From NCBI GenBank assembly GCA_965365445.1, contig CBDUBS010000184.1, positions 1-7,366 of the forward strand: 7,366 nucleotides of DNA, written 5' to 3'. Below are positions 1 to 5,477 of this stretch, one piece after another. Made by a program: the position numbers and the translations under genes. The notes beneath the pieces were generated by a model. It was not told the origin of the DNA. It was given only the letters and a program-made list of their open reading frames with translations, and ran no database searches. This DNA comes from CBDUBS01 sp965365445 (GTDB taxonomy: Bacteria > Bacteroidota > Rhodothermia > Rhodothermales > DASSAV01). The first letter of the stretch is position 1; every line of letters begins with the position of its first letter.

Positions 1-549
1 CTTCTGCATACGCTGCGGCGCCTCTCGGCGAATCCTCCCCTGCGCCCGGTGCTTTTCCTGGCCGTCAGCGGTGAGGAAAACGGCCTCCTCGGAAGCCGGC
101 ACTTTGTCGATAACCCGCTGGTAGACCTGAACCAGGTCCGGTTCGTGCTCAACGCCGATGCGGTCGGCTATACGGATACCACCCGGGTCGTGATAGGCGG
201 ACTCGAACGCACCACGGCCGCGGGCCTGCTCGGGCAGGCCGCCCGGGACGCCGGACTTGGCGCAGTCCCGTTCGCGCCGGAGGATGCGCATCTGTACGAG
301 CTATCGGATCATTACCTGTTCGCCCGTAAGGGCATCCCGGCCGTCATATTCATGCCCGGATACCAGAAATTCGAAGACCCGGCGCTGCTTCGCACGTACC
401 ACCAGCCCTCCGACGAGGTGGACGAAACGTTCAGCTTCAGGTACTTGCAACGCTACGCCGATGCCTTCCAGCGGGCGGCCCGCCTGCTCGCCGATGCCCC
501 GCTGGCCCCCGAATGGACCCAACCGCTGAAGGCCGAGAAGCTTCCGTGA
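1..549 (+). CDS. M28-family zinc metallopeptidase (aminopeptidase), 3' part
   Basis: The reading frame is open from the first base, so the gene begins upstream; about 182 C-terminal residues are present. M28 enzymes are two-zinc exopeptidases, often secreted or periplasmic in Gram-negatives. Family landmarks are visible in order: a core strand leading into SGEENGLLGS (bases about 67-96), whose Glu-Glu pair supplies the general base and a metal ligand; LNADAVGY (about 148-171), whose Asp is a zinc ligand; SDHYLF (about 304-321); and the last ligand His in YHQPSDEVD (about 397-423). The first His-x-Asp ligand lies outside the window. The chain ends about 45 residues after the last ligand, as expected, so the 3' end looks intact. 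A GTG at base 49 is not the start, because it lies inside the conserved core. The substrate cannot be told from this fragment. The next gene follows on the same strand and may be co-transcribed. Confidence 0.9.
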   Translation, partial: LLHTLRRLSANPPLRPVLFLAVSGEENGLLGSRHFVDNPLVDLNQVRFVLNADAVGYTDTTRVVIGGLERTTAAGLLGQAARDAGLGAVPFAPEDAHLYELSDHYLFARKGIPAVIFMPGYQKFEDPALLRTYHQPSDEVDETFSFRYLQRYADAFQRAARLLADAPLAPEWTQPLKAEKLP

Positions 550-611
550 ATGCGCAACAACAGGCGCATGGATACGTCAACGTCGGCGCAGACCAACAAT
601 CGGGCCGCCCT

Positions 612-953
612 ATGACACAGACGACTTCCCTGCGCTTCGTCAAAGCCCTGCACACCTTCGTATGGGCTTTCTTTGCCGGATGCATCCTCGCCATTCCGCT
701 TTTCACCTATAATGGGGCGCTTCTGATCGCTGCGTACCTCATCGCCGTGGTATTCATCGAGGTAGCCGTCATCCTGTTCAATCGGTGGCGGTGCCCACTC
801 ACCAACATGGCCGCCCGCTACACCGACGATCGGCGGGATAATTTCGACATCTATCTGCCGGTGTGGCTCGCCCGACACAACAAACTGATTTTCGGCGGGC
901 TGTTCCTGTTCGGCCTTGTTTTTACCCTGCTTCGCTGGTTCGGCCTGACCTGA
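612..953 (+). CDS. Small integral membrane protein, unknown function
   Basis: A 113-residue protein with three likely transmembrane helices (about residues 12-31, 35-56 and 92-110). Between helices 2 and 3 is a polar loop of about 35 residues with a CPLT segment (61-64), an Arg/Asp-rich stretch (RYTDDRRDN) and an aromatic stretch FDIYLPVWLARHNK. The CPLT segment after helix 2 recalls small DUF2784-like membrane proteins, but I cannot confirm a family and assign no function. I chose the ATG at 612 because the protein then begins just before the first helix. In-frame alternatives are GTG at 546, which overlaps the peptidase stop as GTGA and suggests translational coupling, and ATG at 513, which lies inside the peptidase gene. 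None has a strong Shine-Dalgarno sequence. It is probably in one transcript with the upstream M28 peptidase. Confidence 0.75.
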   Translation: MTQTTSLRFVKALHTFVWAFFAGCILAIPLFTYNGALLIAAYLIAVVFIEVAVILFNRWRCPLTNMAARYTDDRRDNFDIYLPVWLARHNKLIFGGLFLFGLVFTLLRWFGLT

Positions 954-1338
954 GCGCCCGACCTGAACGATTTGAACCGATTGCAAATGGCTTGCAGAAC
1001 AAAACCGGCTCGGCAGAGCCGCCCGGCAACCTTTCGACCAGCATGACCGCATGGGAAGCCTGCTGCATAAAACCATCCATGCGCGCCGCGAGATGAATCA
1101 GATCGCGGTCCGCATCCGATCCGGGCCCGAACTTACAGCGGCCAATCCAGCCCGCAAGTCGGCGGCGAATCCTGTTCACTTCCTCGAAGATCGTACATAT
1201 ATCTTTATGCAGCTCGCGTACGTCTCCCTGGCATGAGCCGCTTACCGGATCAGTATCATCGGCAGGAACGAGTGCCGAGGCCCGTTTAAACGCAAAGGAA
1301 GGGGGCCTTATCTGGTTAAAAGTTACTCCGTTTTCCAT
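922..1338 (-). CDS. Possible hypothetical protein (138 aa), doubtful
   Basis: An open frame of 138 residues on the minus strand. The middle part (about residues 39-105, bases about 1224-1024) looks protein-like: it begins VRELHKDICTIFEEVNRIRR, passes through a Trp/Cys/Gly linker, and continues into a second amphipathic helix with ARMDGFMQQASHAVMLVERL. This would suit a small helical-hairpin or coiled-coil protein. Against it, the first 35 and last 30 residues are low in recognisable structure, the ATG at 1338 has no Shine-Dalgarno sequence, and the 3' end overlaps the convergent membrane-protein gene by 32 bases. I do not recognise a family. It could be a real lineage-specific gene, a decayed gene, or a chance frame in GC-rich DNA. 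Confidence 0.35.
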   Translation of the reverse strand: MENGVTFNQIRPPSFAFKRASALVPADDTDPVSGSCQGDVRELHKDICTIFEEVNRIRRRLAGWIGRCKFGPGSDADRDLIHLAARMDGFMQQASHAVMLVERLPGGSAEPVLFCKPFAIGSNRSGRALRSGRTSEAG

Positions 1339-1510
1339 AGCCGACTACGTTTAAGAATACCGATAAAGAAGCATCTCGCACGGACTACCTGGCAACCATC
1401 CGTACGGCTGAGCCATACCGAGTGGATGACCACTTGCGAAATGGATTCCCGGAATACGGCAAGGCCGCACACTACATACCACACTTGCGCTCCCTGATCC
1501 GACGTATTAT
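1339..1510. other. Gene-poor gap
   Basis: No convincing gene is seen between the doubtful minus ORF and the end of rnk. A minus-strand frame runs through here but overlaps rnk in another frame and looks unlike a protein, being rich in Ser, Arg and Cys with no pattern. The only structure noted is an imperfect dyad at 1402-1418 (GTA-C-GGCT-G-AGCC-A-TAC), flanked by CATCC (1397-1401) and GGATG (1424-1428). It lies about 95 bases downstream of the rnk stop and has no T-run, so a terminator role is doubtful. Confidence 0.5.
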
Positions 1511-1930
1511 TCAGCCGACCACGATAGCAGATGACGCTTCGGGTTGGTAGAGCACCTGTTCTATCCGGAAGCGTTTCGTTCCTGCCGGGACCTGCCATTC
1601 AACCTCATCCATCTCCCTGTACCCCAGCAGCGCCACGCCGATCGGAGCCAGCACCGATAATTTGCCCCGGCCGATATTGGCCTCGCGAGGATACACGAGT
1701 GTATACTCGTCCATGTCCCCCGTATCCAGATCCTTGAGACGAAAGCGAGCATGCATCGTAACCACGTCTGGAGGAATCTCACTGGGGCTTACGACAACGG
1801 CTCGATCCAGTTCATGCCGTAAATCACGAAGGTATTGCCTGGCCTCACCCTCGAGGCTGCCTTGCGATTCGAGCAGTTTCCGCAGGCGGAGAAGATCGGC
1901 TTCCGTGACGTATATGGGTTTATCTTTCAT
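1511..1930 (-). CDS. rnk: Rnk-type regulator of nucleoside diphosphate kinase (GreA/GreB C-terminal fold)
   Basis: A 139-residue protein in the Rnk branch of the Gre-factor superfamily. Residues 1-50 form a short helical hairpin (VTEADLLRLRKLLES ... LRHELDRAVVV); residues 52-139 form the FKBP-like Gre C-terminal domain, with PPDVVTMHARFRL, YTLVYPREAN, LSVLAPIGVALLG and the end-motif LYQPEAS. PDVVTM, LVYP, LS-AP-G-ALLG and YQPEA match the E. coli Rnk pattern as I remember it. Rnk was named for raising nucleoside diphosphate kinase levels in Pseudomonas/E. coli, and it binds RNA polymerase near the secondary channel. Its hairpin is shorter than in GreA and lacks the tip acidic pair needed for transcript cleavage, so no cleavage role is expected. 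It starts 14 bases after the universal stress protein stop on the same strand, so the two are very probably one operon. The Shine-Dalgarno sequence is weak. Confidence 0.88.
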   Translation of the reverse strand: MKDKPIYVTEADLLRLRKLLESQGSLEGEARQYLRDLRHELDRAVVVSPSEIPPDVVTMHARFRLKDLDTGDMDEYTLVYPREANIGRGKLSVLAPIGVALLGYREMDEVEWQVPAGTKRFRIEQVLYQPEASSAIVVG

Positions 1931-1944
1931 TTGTTTATTCCGAT

Positions 1945-2901
1945 TTACTGATTGATTGCCACGCTGTCTGAACCTCTGCGTGCAGTGGTTTGGCCGGTTC
2001 GCTTACGTGCGGTCCGAACGAGAGAGGCGTTGGGCGACTTCACGGTAAGGACCGGGCAGGTTACCCTTCGCACCACTTGCTCGGCTACACTGCCAAGCAG
2101 GGTATGTTCGATCCCTGAACGCCCTCTGGACCCCTGAACGATCAGATGCATGTGATTGTACTTCGCGAAATCATTGATCCCATCTGCCGGCCGACCGCGA
2201 ATCACCGAAAAGGCGTGCGGCACATCGGGTCCCCTGGTGTTTCTATAAAACCGCTCCAGCGAGATCCGTGCTTTATTGAACGATTCGGTTTCGAGGACAG
2301 CCGTCCGGGGGATCACGCCCGGATAGAGGGTCGTTTCGACTACATGGAGTACCGTCAGGTGGGCCCGGACCCTGGCGGCGAACCTTCTCGCCCGCTCGAG
2401 CGCCATCCCTGACTGCTGGGAAAAATCAACGGGTACAAGAATTCGTTTCACCAGATCCGGCCGCCATAAACCCACCATCCCACTTGTCAGTACATCACAC
2501 GGCGCAAGGCGCATCACTTTTTCAGCGGTGCTTCCCAAACTCAGAGGCTCGCCCACATTTCGTCCACTCCGGGCCATAACGAGCAAATCAATTTTAACGT
2601 CGGAAGCATACGTGACGATACTCCACGCCGGTTTGGAATGCCGGCGGACAGCATAACGCACAACGGGCCGATCGCCCTCGGGGTTGCCGCTCAAAAACGG
2701 GGATACGTCCGAATGCATCCTGTCGCGGAATGCTTTCAGTTCCGGGAATCCGAGCGCGTCGGGGGTTATTTCCGGGGTGACGACATGCAACAGGTGAAGT
2801 TCGGCCCCCGTGCGTGCAGACAGTTCGACAGCGCGCTCCAGCGCCAGCAGGGCGCCGGGGCTGAAGTCCGTCGGTAAAAGAACTCTTCTCGTTGATTTCA
2901 T
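1945..2901 (-). CDS. Tandem-domain universal stress protein (UspA family)
   Basis: A 318-residue cytoplasmic protein with two fused Usp domains (about residues 4-142 and 151-290) and a basic, probably disordered tail (291-318, rich in Arg, Thr and Ser). Each domain opens with the Usp strand and Asp (RVLLPTDFS, D11; RILVPVDFS, D159) that contacts adenine nucleotide in ATP-binding members. Domain 2 has the full ATP loop G-x2-G-x9-G-S (G257, G260, G270, S271). In domain 1 the first glycine is alanine (A110), followed by G113, G123 and S124, so domain 1 may bind nucleotide less well. Such proteins support survival under starvation and oxidative stress; the precise role is unknown. ATG at 2901 places the first strand at residue 6 and is preceded by GGTG. 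It heads a probable operon with rnk and is divergent from the OxyR-like gene. Confidence 0.92.
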   Translation of the reverse strand: MKSTRRVLLPTDFSPGALLALERAVELSARTGAELHLLHVVTPEITPDALGFPELKAFRDRMHSDVSPFLSGNPEGDRPVVRYAVRRHSKPAWSIVTYASDVKIDLLVMARSGRNVGEPLSLGSTAEKVMRLAPCDVLTSGMVGLWRPDLVKRILVPVDFSQQSGMALERARRFAARVRAHLTVLHVVETTLYPGVIPRTAVLETESFNKARISLERFYRNTRGPDVPHAFSVIRGRPADGINDFAKYNHMHLIVQGSRGRSGIEHTLLGSVAEQVVRRVTCPVLTVKSPNASLVRTARKRTGQTTARRGSDSVAINQ

Positions 2902-2941
2902 TATTCACCAGTATCCGATCCCCTCTGCGAGGACCCCCTGC

Positions 2942-2969
2942 TTTATAAACAAATCCGGGCCATTGTCAG
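2942..2969 (-). promoter_or_regulatory. Candidate promoter for the usp-rnk operon
   Basis: On the minus strand CTGACA (bases 2969-2964) is followed after 16 bases by TATAAA (2947-2942). Each hexamer matches five of six bases of the sigma-70 consensus. It would give a leader of roughly 30-35 bases before the ATG at 2901. If the host is a Bacteroidota-type organism its promoter consensus differs, so this is tentative. Confidence 0.35.
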
Positions 2970-3057
2970 CCTCGTTATGGGCTTGATGCGGCCGTGATGT
3001 TCAGAATATTGTTCGGTTTTCCGCCTTATTAGTTTCATCTTATATTTTAATCACTCC

Positions 3058-3072
3058 ATAGCATGAATCTAT
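3058..3072 (+). promoter_or_regulatory. OxyR-type operator half (ATAG-N7-CTAT)
   Basis: The 15-base palindrome ATAG-CATGAAT-CTAT matches the outer tetrads of the classical OxyR half-site (ATAGnTnnnAnCTAT) at all eight positions and one of the two inner positions, and it fits the LysR T-N11-A rule. It ends 20 bases before the ATG of the OxyR-like gene. A second half-site 7 bases further on, as in the full E. coli motif, is poorly conserved on either side. Its place by the regulator's start suggests autorepression. The match is seen directly; binding is inferred. Confidence 0.5.
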
Positions 3073-3092
3073 CAACCTGAGCAGGCTATGCC

Positions 3093-4025
3093 ATGACGCT
3101 TATCCAGCTACAATATGTTCTGGCGCTCGACAGGTATCGCCATTTCCGGCTGGCAGCGGAGGCCTGTCACGTCACTCAACCATCATTGAGCACGCAAATA
3201 CAGAATCTGGAGGAAGAACTGGGCGCCATGCTGTTCGACCGAACCGTAAGGCCGGTCACACCGACCGAAATCGGCCTGCTGGTGATCTCGCAGGCGCGAA
3301 ATGTGATGACCGAAGTGGAACGCCTGTATCAGATCACCCAGGAACGTATCGGCGTTATGGCAGGAGAACTTCGCGTTGGCATTCTGTCCACCATTTCACC
3401 TTACCTGTTGCCGCTGGTGATCTCGCCGTTCTCCCGCCTGTACCCCAAGGTCACATTGATTTTCGAGGAACTGCTTGCCGGAAAAATTGCAGAGCAAATC
3501 AGGCAGGATCGTCTGGACGCCGGACTGCTTGCCGAACCCGTATCCTCCCGGGGAATCGTTGAAGAAATTCTGTTCGAGGAGCCATTCGTCGGATATGTAT
3601 CACCGGGTCATCGGTTGTATGACCGTAAGACGATAGCAGCTTCGGATTTGCAAGTGGATGACTTGTGGCTTATGAGCGAGGGGCATTGCTTCAGGGAACA
3701 AACCCTGGGGCTTATCCGAAGCGGTGCTTCCGAGCAGACTATCCAGAGAAGTGTGCGCTTCGAAAGTGGAAACCTGGAAACGCTCCAGCGCCTCGTAGAC
3801 CGAGGATTCGGGATGACCCTTCTCCCCTGGCTGGCCGTCCAGGGCGAGGGATCGCACGCTCCCGAATCAGTGCGCCTCTTCGAGAAACCGGTCCCTTCCC
3901 GCACGGTGCGGCTCGTATCCACCGAGATCCAGATTAAGAAACACCTCATTAAAGCGCTCGCGTCGACTATACGTAATGCGGCAGCGCCTGTTTTGCCCTT
4001 ACATCAGATCATAGAAGATAGGTAA
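3093..4025 (+). CDS. oxyR: OxyR-like LysR-family transcriptional regulator
   Basis: A 310-residue LysR-type regulator of typical length. Residues 1-60 are the winged helix-turn-helix (HFRLAAEACHVTQPSLSTQIQNLEEELG), followed by a linker helix (about 61-88) and the substrate-binding-like regulatory domain (about 90-300). Similarity to E. coli OxyR is strong: RHFR-AA--CHV-QP-LS, the YLLP motif (104-107), EGHCFREQ (196-203) and the GMTLLPWLAV segment (240-249). OxyR senses peroxide through Cys199 and resolves it with Cys208. Here Cys199 is present in the same GHC context, but position 208 is Ile (codon 3714-3716), and the only other cysteine is C25 in the DNA-binding domain. Sensing, if kept, must work without the usual intramolecular disulfide. 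ATG at 3093 has a weak GAGCAGG site 7 bases upstream, and an earlier in-frame ATG (3063) is closed by a stop. It is divergent from usp-rnk. Confidence 0.85.
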   Translation: MTLIQLQYVLALDRYRHFRLAAEACHVTQPSLSTQIQNLEEELGAMLFDRTVRPVTPTEIGLLVISQARNVMTEVERLYQITQERIGVMAGELRVGILSTISPYLLPLVISPFSRLYPKVTLIFEELLAGKIAEQIRQDRLDAGLLAEPVSSRGIVEEILFEEPFVGYVSPGHRLYDRKTIAASDLQVDDLWLMSEGHCFREQTLGLIRSGASEQTIQRSVRFESGNLETLQRLVDRGFGMTLLPWLAVQGEGSHAPESVRLFEKPVPSRTVRLVSTEIQIKKHLIKALASTIRNAAAPVLPLHQIIEDR

Positions 4026-4037
4026 TCGCGGAGATAC

Positions 4038-4062
4038 CGCCTGGAATAACACCGTCCAGGCG
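4038..4062 (+). terminator. Candidate terminator hairpin between convergent genes
   Basis: A perfect 8-base stem, CGCCTGGA (4038-4045) with TCCAGGCG (4055-4062), encloses a 9-base loop. It lies 13 bases after the OxyR-like stop and 51 bases from the end of the convergent WYL-regulator gene. There is no real T-run on either strand (only CCTT on the plus side), so it may be a weak or factor-assisted terminator, or a transcript 3'-end stabiliser. Confidence 0.45.
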
Positions 4063-4112
4063 CCTTCAGCGAACCGATTCCAAACAGGACGAGGGGTGCA
4101 ATGGAAAATGGG

Positions 4113-5126
4113 TCATGCCGGTGCAGGGGCGTAGCGGTCGGCCAGGATGCGGATGTCGTCCGCGATGCGGTTGACCAGTTCGGGCGGGTCGAGTACGGTG
4201 ATCCCTTTACCCCACGATTGCACAAACGAGCGGATCTCGTCCAGCCCTTCGACCTCATACGACACCACGATCCGGCCGTCCTCGCGGCGCTCCTCGATCA
4301 TCTGGGTTCGGTGGTATTCCTTCCGCTCGAAATAGGGAGCACACTCGGCTTCCACGAGCAACCGGATGACGTACACCTCCGAGCCGCCGAGCGCGCTGAA
4401 GCGGTCGCTGAAGTACGATTCCGGATCCCATCCGGAAGGGAGCGTGAAATAGGCCGCTTCCCGATCCGGATCGCACAGGGCGGCATCCTCGATCCCCGAG
4501 AGGGCGAAATCACGAAGCATCCGGCGCTGGTGGCAATAGGCCACCAGCAGCCACGAGTTGCCCCGCACCGCGAACGTCAAGGGGTCGATCTTCCGGCCTT
4601 TCGAGAACAGCCCGGTTGAGGCGGTATGATAGTCGATGCGCACCGAGCGGCACTCGTCCATGGCCTGCCGGAGCGTTTTGAATACCGCCGGATTAAAATG
4701 GGAAGCCGACGTGGCCCCGAAAAGCCACTGGCGCGATTGCTGGTCCACCTCGAACGTTTTCGCCTCGGATTCCAGACCTGCCAGCAGCTTTCCGAAAGCC
4801 CGGGAAAGAGGCGGGCCGAGGGGCGTCCGGCCGAGCGCGGCTTTGGCGGCCTCGGCTGCAACGGCCATCGCCAGCATCTCCTCTTCGTCAAACTCGAAGC
4901 CGCGCACGGGGCACCGCCGGTGCTCCTCCGGGACGAAAAACAACTTGCGGCCTCCTGCCATGCGGTGGCTGACAGGCACGTGGGCATCTTCGAGGACCTT
5001 CAGGAGCCGCCGGGCATGCCGATCCGAGGCATACCCCATGCGGGTCTGGATGTCGTGCAAGGTAAACTCATGCCCCTGGTCGAACAGCCGGCGCAACTCC
5101 TCCGCAGCGACGGTCATAGACGGCAT
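4113..5126 (-). CDS. WYL-domain transcriptional regulator (HTH-WYL-WCX)
   Basis: A 337-residue DNA-binding regulator of the common WYL class. Residues about 4-65 form a winged helix-turn-helix (VAAEELRRLFDQGHEFTLHD, then a recognition helix near SDRHARRLLKVLED and a wing at AGGRKLFFV). A helical linker spans about 80-150. The WYL domain is about 152-225, with the signature segment SWLLVAYCHQRRMLRDFAL (191-209); Tyr of the WYL triad is Leu here (W192-L193-L194). The WCX C-terminal domain is about 250-335. WYL domains are thought to bind nucleic-acid or nucleotide ligands and occur in regulators of DNA damage, defence and metabolism; the ligand here is unknown. ATG at 5126 is chosen because GGAGGG sits 4 bases upstream and the HTH begins at once; the frame extends upstream to 5252, but that part looks unlike protein. 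Divergent from the lipoprotein-permease pair. Confidence 0.9.
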   Translation of the reverse strand: MPSMTVAAEELRRLFDQGHEFTLHDIQTRMGYASDRHARRLLKVLEDAHVPVSHRMAGGRKLFFVPEEHRRCPVRGFEFDEEEMLAMAVAAEAAKAALGRTPLGPPLSRAFGKLLAGLESEAKTFEVDQQSRQWLFGATSASHFNPAVFKTLRQAMDECRSVRIDYHTASTGLFSKGRKIDPLTFAVRGNSWLLVAYCHQRRMLRDFALSGIEDAALCDPDREAAYFTLPSGWDPESYFSDRFSALGGSEVYVIRLLVEAECAPYFERKEYHRTQMIEERREDGRIVVSYEVEGLDEIRSFVQSWGKGITVLDPPELVNRIADDIRILADRYAPAPA

Positions 5127-5130
5127 AAAA

Positions 5131-5136
5131 CCCTCC
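5131..5136 (-). promoter_or_regulatory. Strong ribosome binding site of the WYL regulator
   Basis: GGAGGG on the minus strand, 4 bases before the ATG at 5126. It is the only strong Shine-Dalgarno sequence I see in the window, and it decides between ATG 5126, the longer frame from 5252, and the ATG at 5117 (13 bases away). Confidence 0.7.
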
Positions 5137-5157
5137 GTATGAAAGACGTACCATTTG

Positions 5158-5173
5158 GTAGGGTAAAGAGTAG
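5158..5173. repeat. Upstream copy of shared GTAGGGTAA element
   Basis: GTAGGGTAAAGAGTAG. The first nine bases recur exactly at 5280-5288, both preceded by TTTG or TTT. Read on the minus strand it contains TACTCT and TACCCTAC in the same direction one base apart, which are variants of the half-site found as an inverted pair at 5280-5297. It overlaps the -10 region of the candidate WYL-regulator promoter, so it could be an operator. Confidence 0.45.
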
Positions 5174-5195
5174 CACAGACATGGCTGTTTTGCAA
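5167..5195 (-). promoter_or_regulatory. Candidate promoter of the WYL regulator
   Basis: On the minus strand TTGCAA (5195-5190) and TACTCT (5172-5167) are separated by 17 bases. The matches to sigma-70 are modest (4/6 and 3/6), but the spacing is ideal and the predicted leader would be about 30-35 bases. The -10 half overlaps the repeated GTAGGGTAA element. Tentative. Confidence 0.28.
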
Positions 5196-5279
5196 TACCG
5201 TGCGGCTACCGGATGGAACGGGGTGAAAGATTCGCAACGAGCCGACGGGCACGGAACGAATGGTTGCGGGGCGCCCTTT

Positions 5280-5297
5280 GTAGGGTAACTACTCTAC
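5280..5297. promoter_or_regulatory. Candidate operator: imperfect palindrome GTAGGGTA-AC-TACTCTAC
   Basis: Two 8-base half-sites in inverted orientation, TACCCTAC (minus strand) and TACTCTAC (plus strand), are separated by 2 bases and differ only at one position, a C/T. T and A at 5279 and 5298 extend the symmetry. It lies 18 bases before the lipoprotein ATG, within the expected promoter or leader of the lipoprotein-permease transcript, and shares nine exact bases with the element at 5158. A dimeric regulator binding here, possibly the divergent WYL protein, is inference. Confidence 0.5.
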
Positions 5298-5315
5298 ATA
5301 AAAACTCTGCCCGCC

Positions 5316-5471
5316 ATGCGTTCCCTTGTCCCTGCCCTTGCCGCTGTATTCATTCTGTCCGGCTGCGATCTCGTCGGCGACGTGCTCGAGCTCGGTTTCT
5401 GGCTCGGTGTAATCGTGCTGGTCATCGTCGTCGCGCTGGTCTGGTTCCTCATCAAAAAGTTCACCCGATAG
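5316..5471 (+). CDS. Small lipoprotein with one transmembrane helix (51 aa)
   Basis: A 51-residue protein. Residues 1-16 form a lipoprotein signal (MRSLVPALAAVFILSG) with lipobox LSGC and lipidation site C17. The mature chain is about 35 residues: DLVGDVLELG, then a strong hydrophobic helix (about 28-46) ending in the positive-inside cap KKFTR. If both signals work, the peptide would be held by a lipid on the outer face of the inner membrane and by a helix crossing back to the cytoplasm. Asp follows the Cys, which in E. coli favours inner-membrane retention. I recall similar short lipoproteins in Bacteroidota genomes but know no function. It ends 6 bases before the AI-2E-type permease gene, so co-transcription is very likely and a role as small accessory subunit is possible. 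No clear Shine-Dalgarno sequence; codon use and stop placement look coding. Confidence 0.72.
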   Translation: MRSLVPALAAVFILSGCDLVGDVLELGFWLGVIVLVIVVALVWFLIKKFTR

Positions 5472-5477
5472 GCCGCT

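Noticed and set aside
1283..1292. Perfect palindrome CGTTTAAACG
   Set aside because: Single 10-base palindrome with no promoter context and only a partial CGTTTAA copy at 1348; likely chance.
1402..1418. Dyad GTA-C-GGCT-G-AGCC-A-TAC as the rnk terminator
   Set aside because: It is about 95 bases past the stop, has almost no loop and no T-run; recorded only as an unexplained dyad.
1323..1598. Minus-strand 91-codon frame
   Set aside because: It overlaps rnk in another frame and has no domain-like pattern.
3080..3094. Second OxyR half-site 7 bases after the ATAG-N7-CTAT palindrome
   Set aside because: Only about four of the ten specified bases match, so I do not claim a full two-half-site operator.
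5127..5252. N-terminal extension of the WYL regulator to base 5252
   Set aside because: The extra 42 residues look non-protein, would run through the promoter and repeat elements, and the GGAGGG site clearly serves the ATG at 5126.
4626..5288. Plus-strand frames opposite the WYL regulator
   Set aside because: They are antisense to a well-supported gene and show no recognisable protein pattern.
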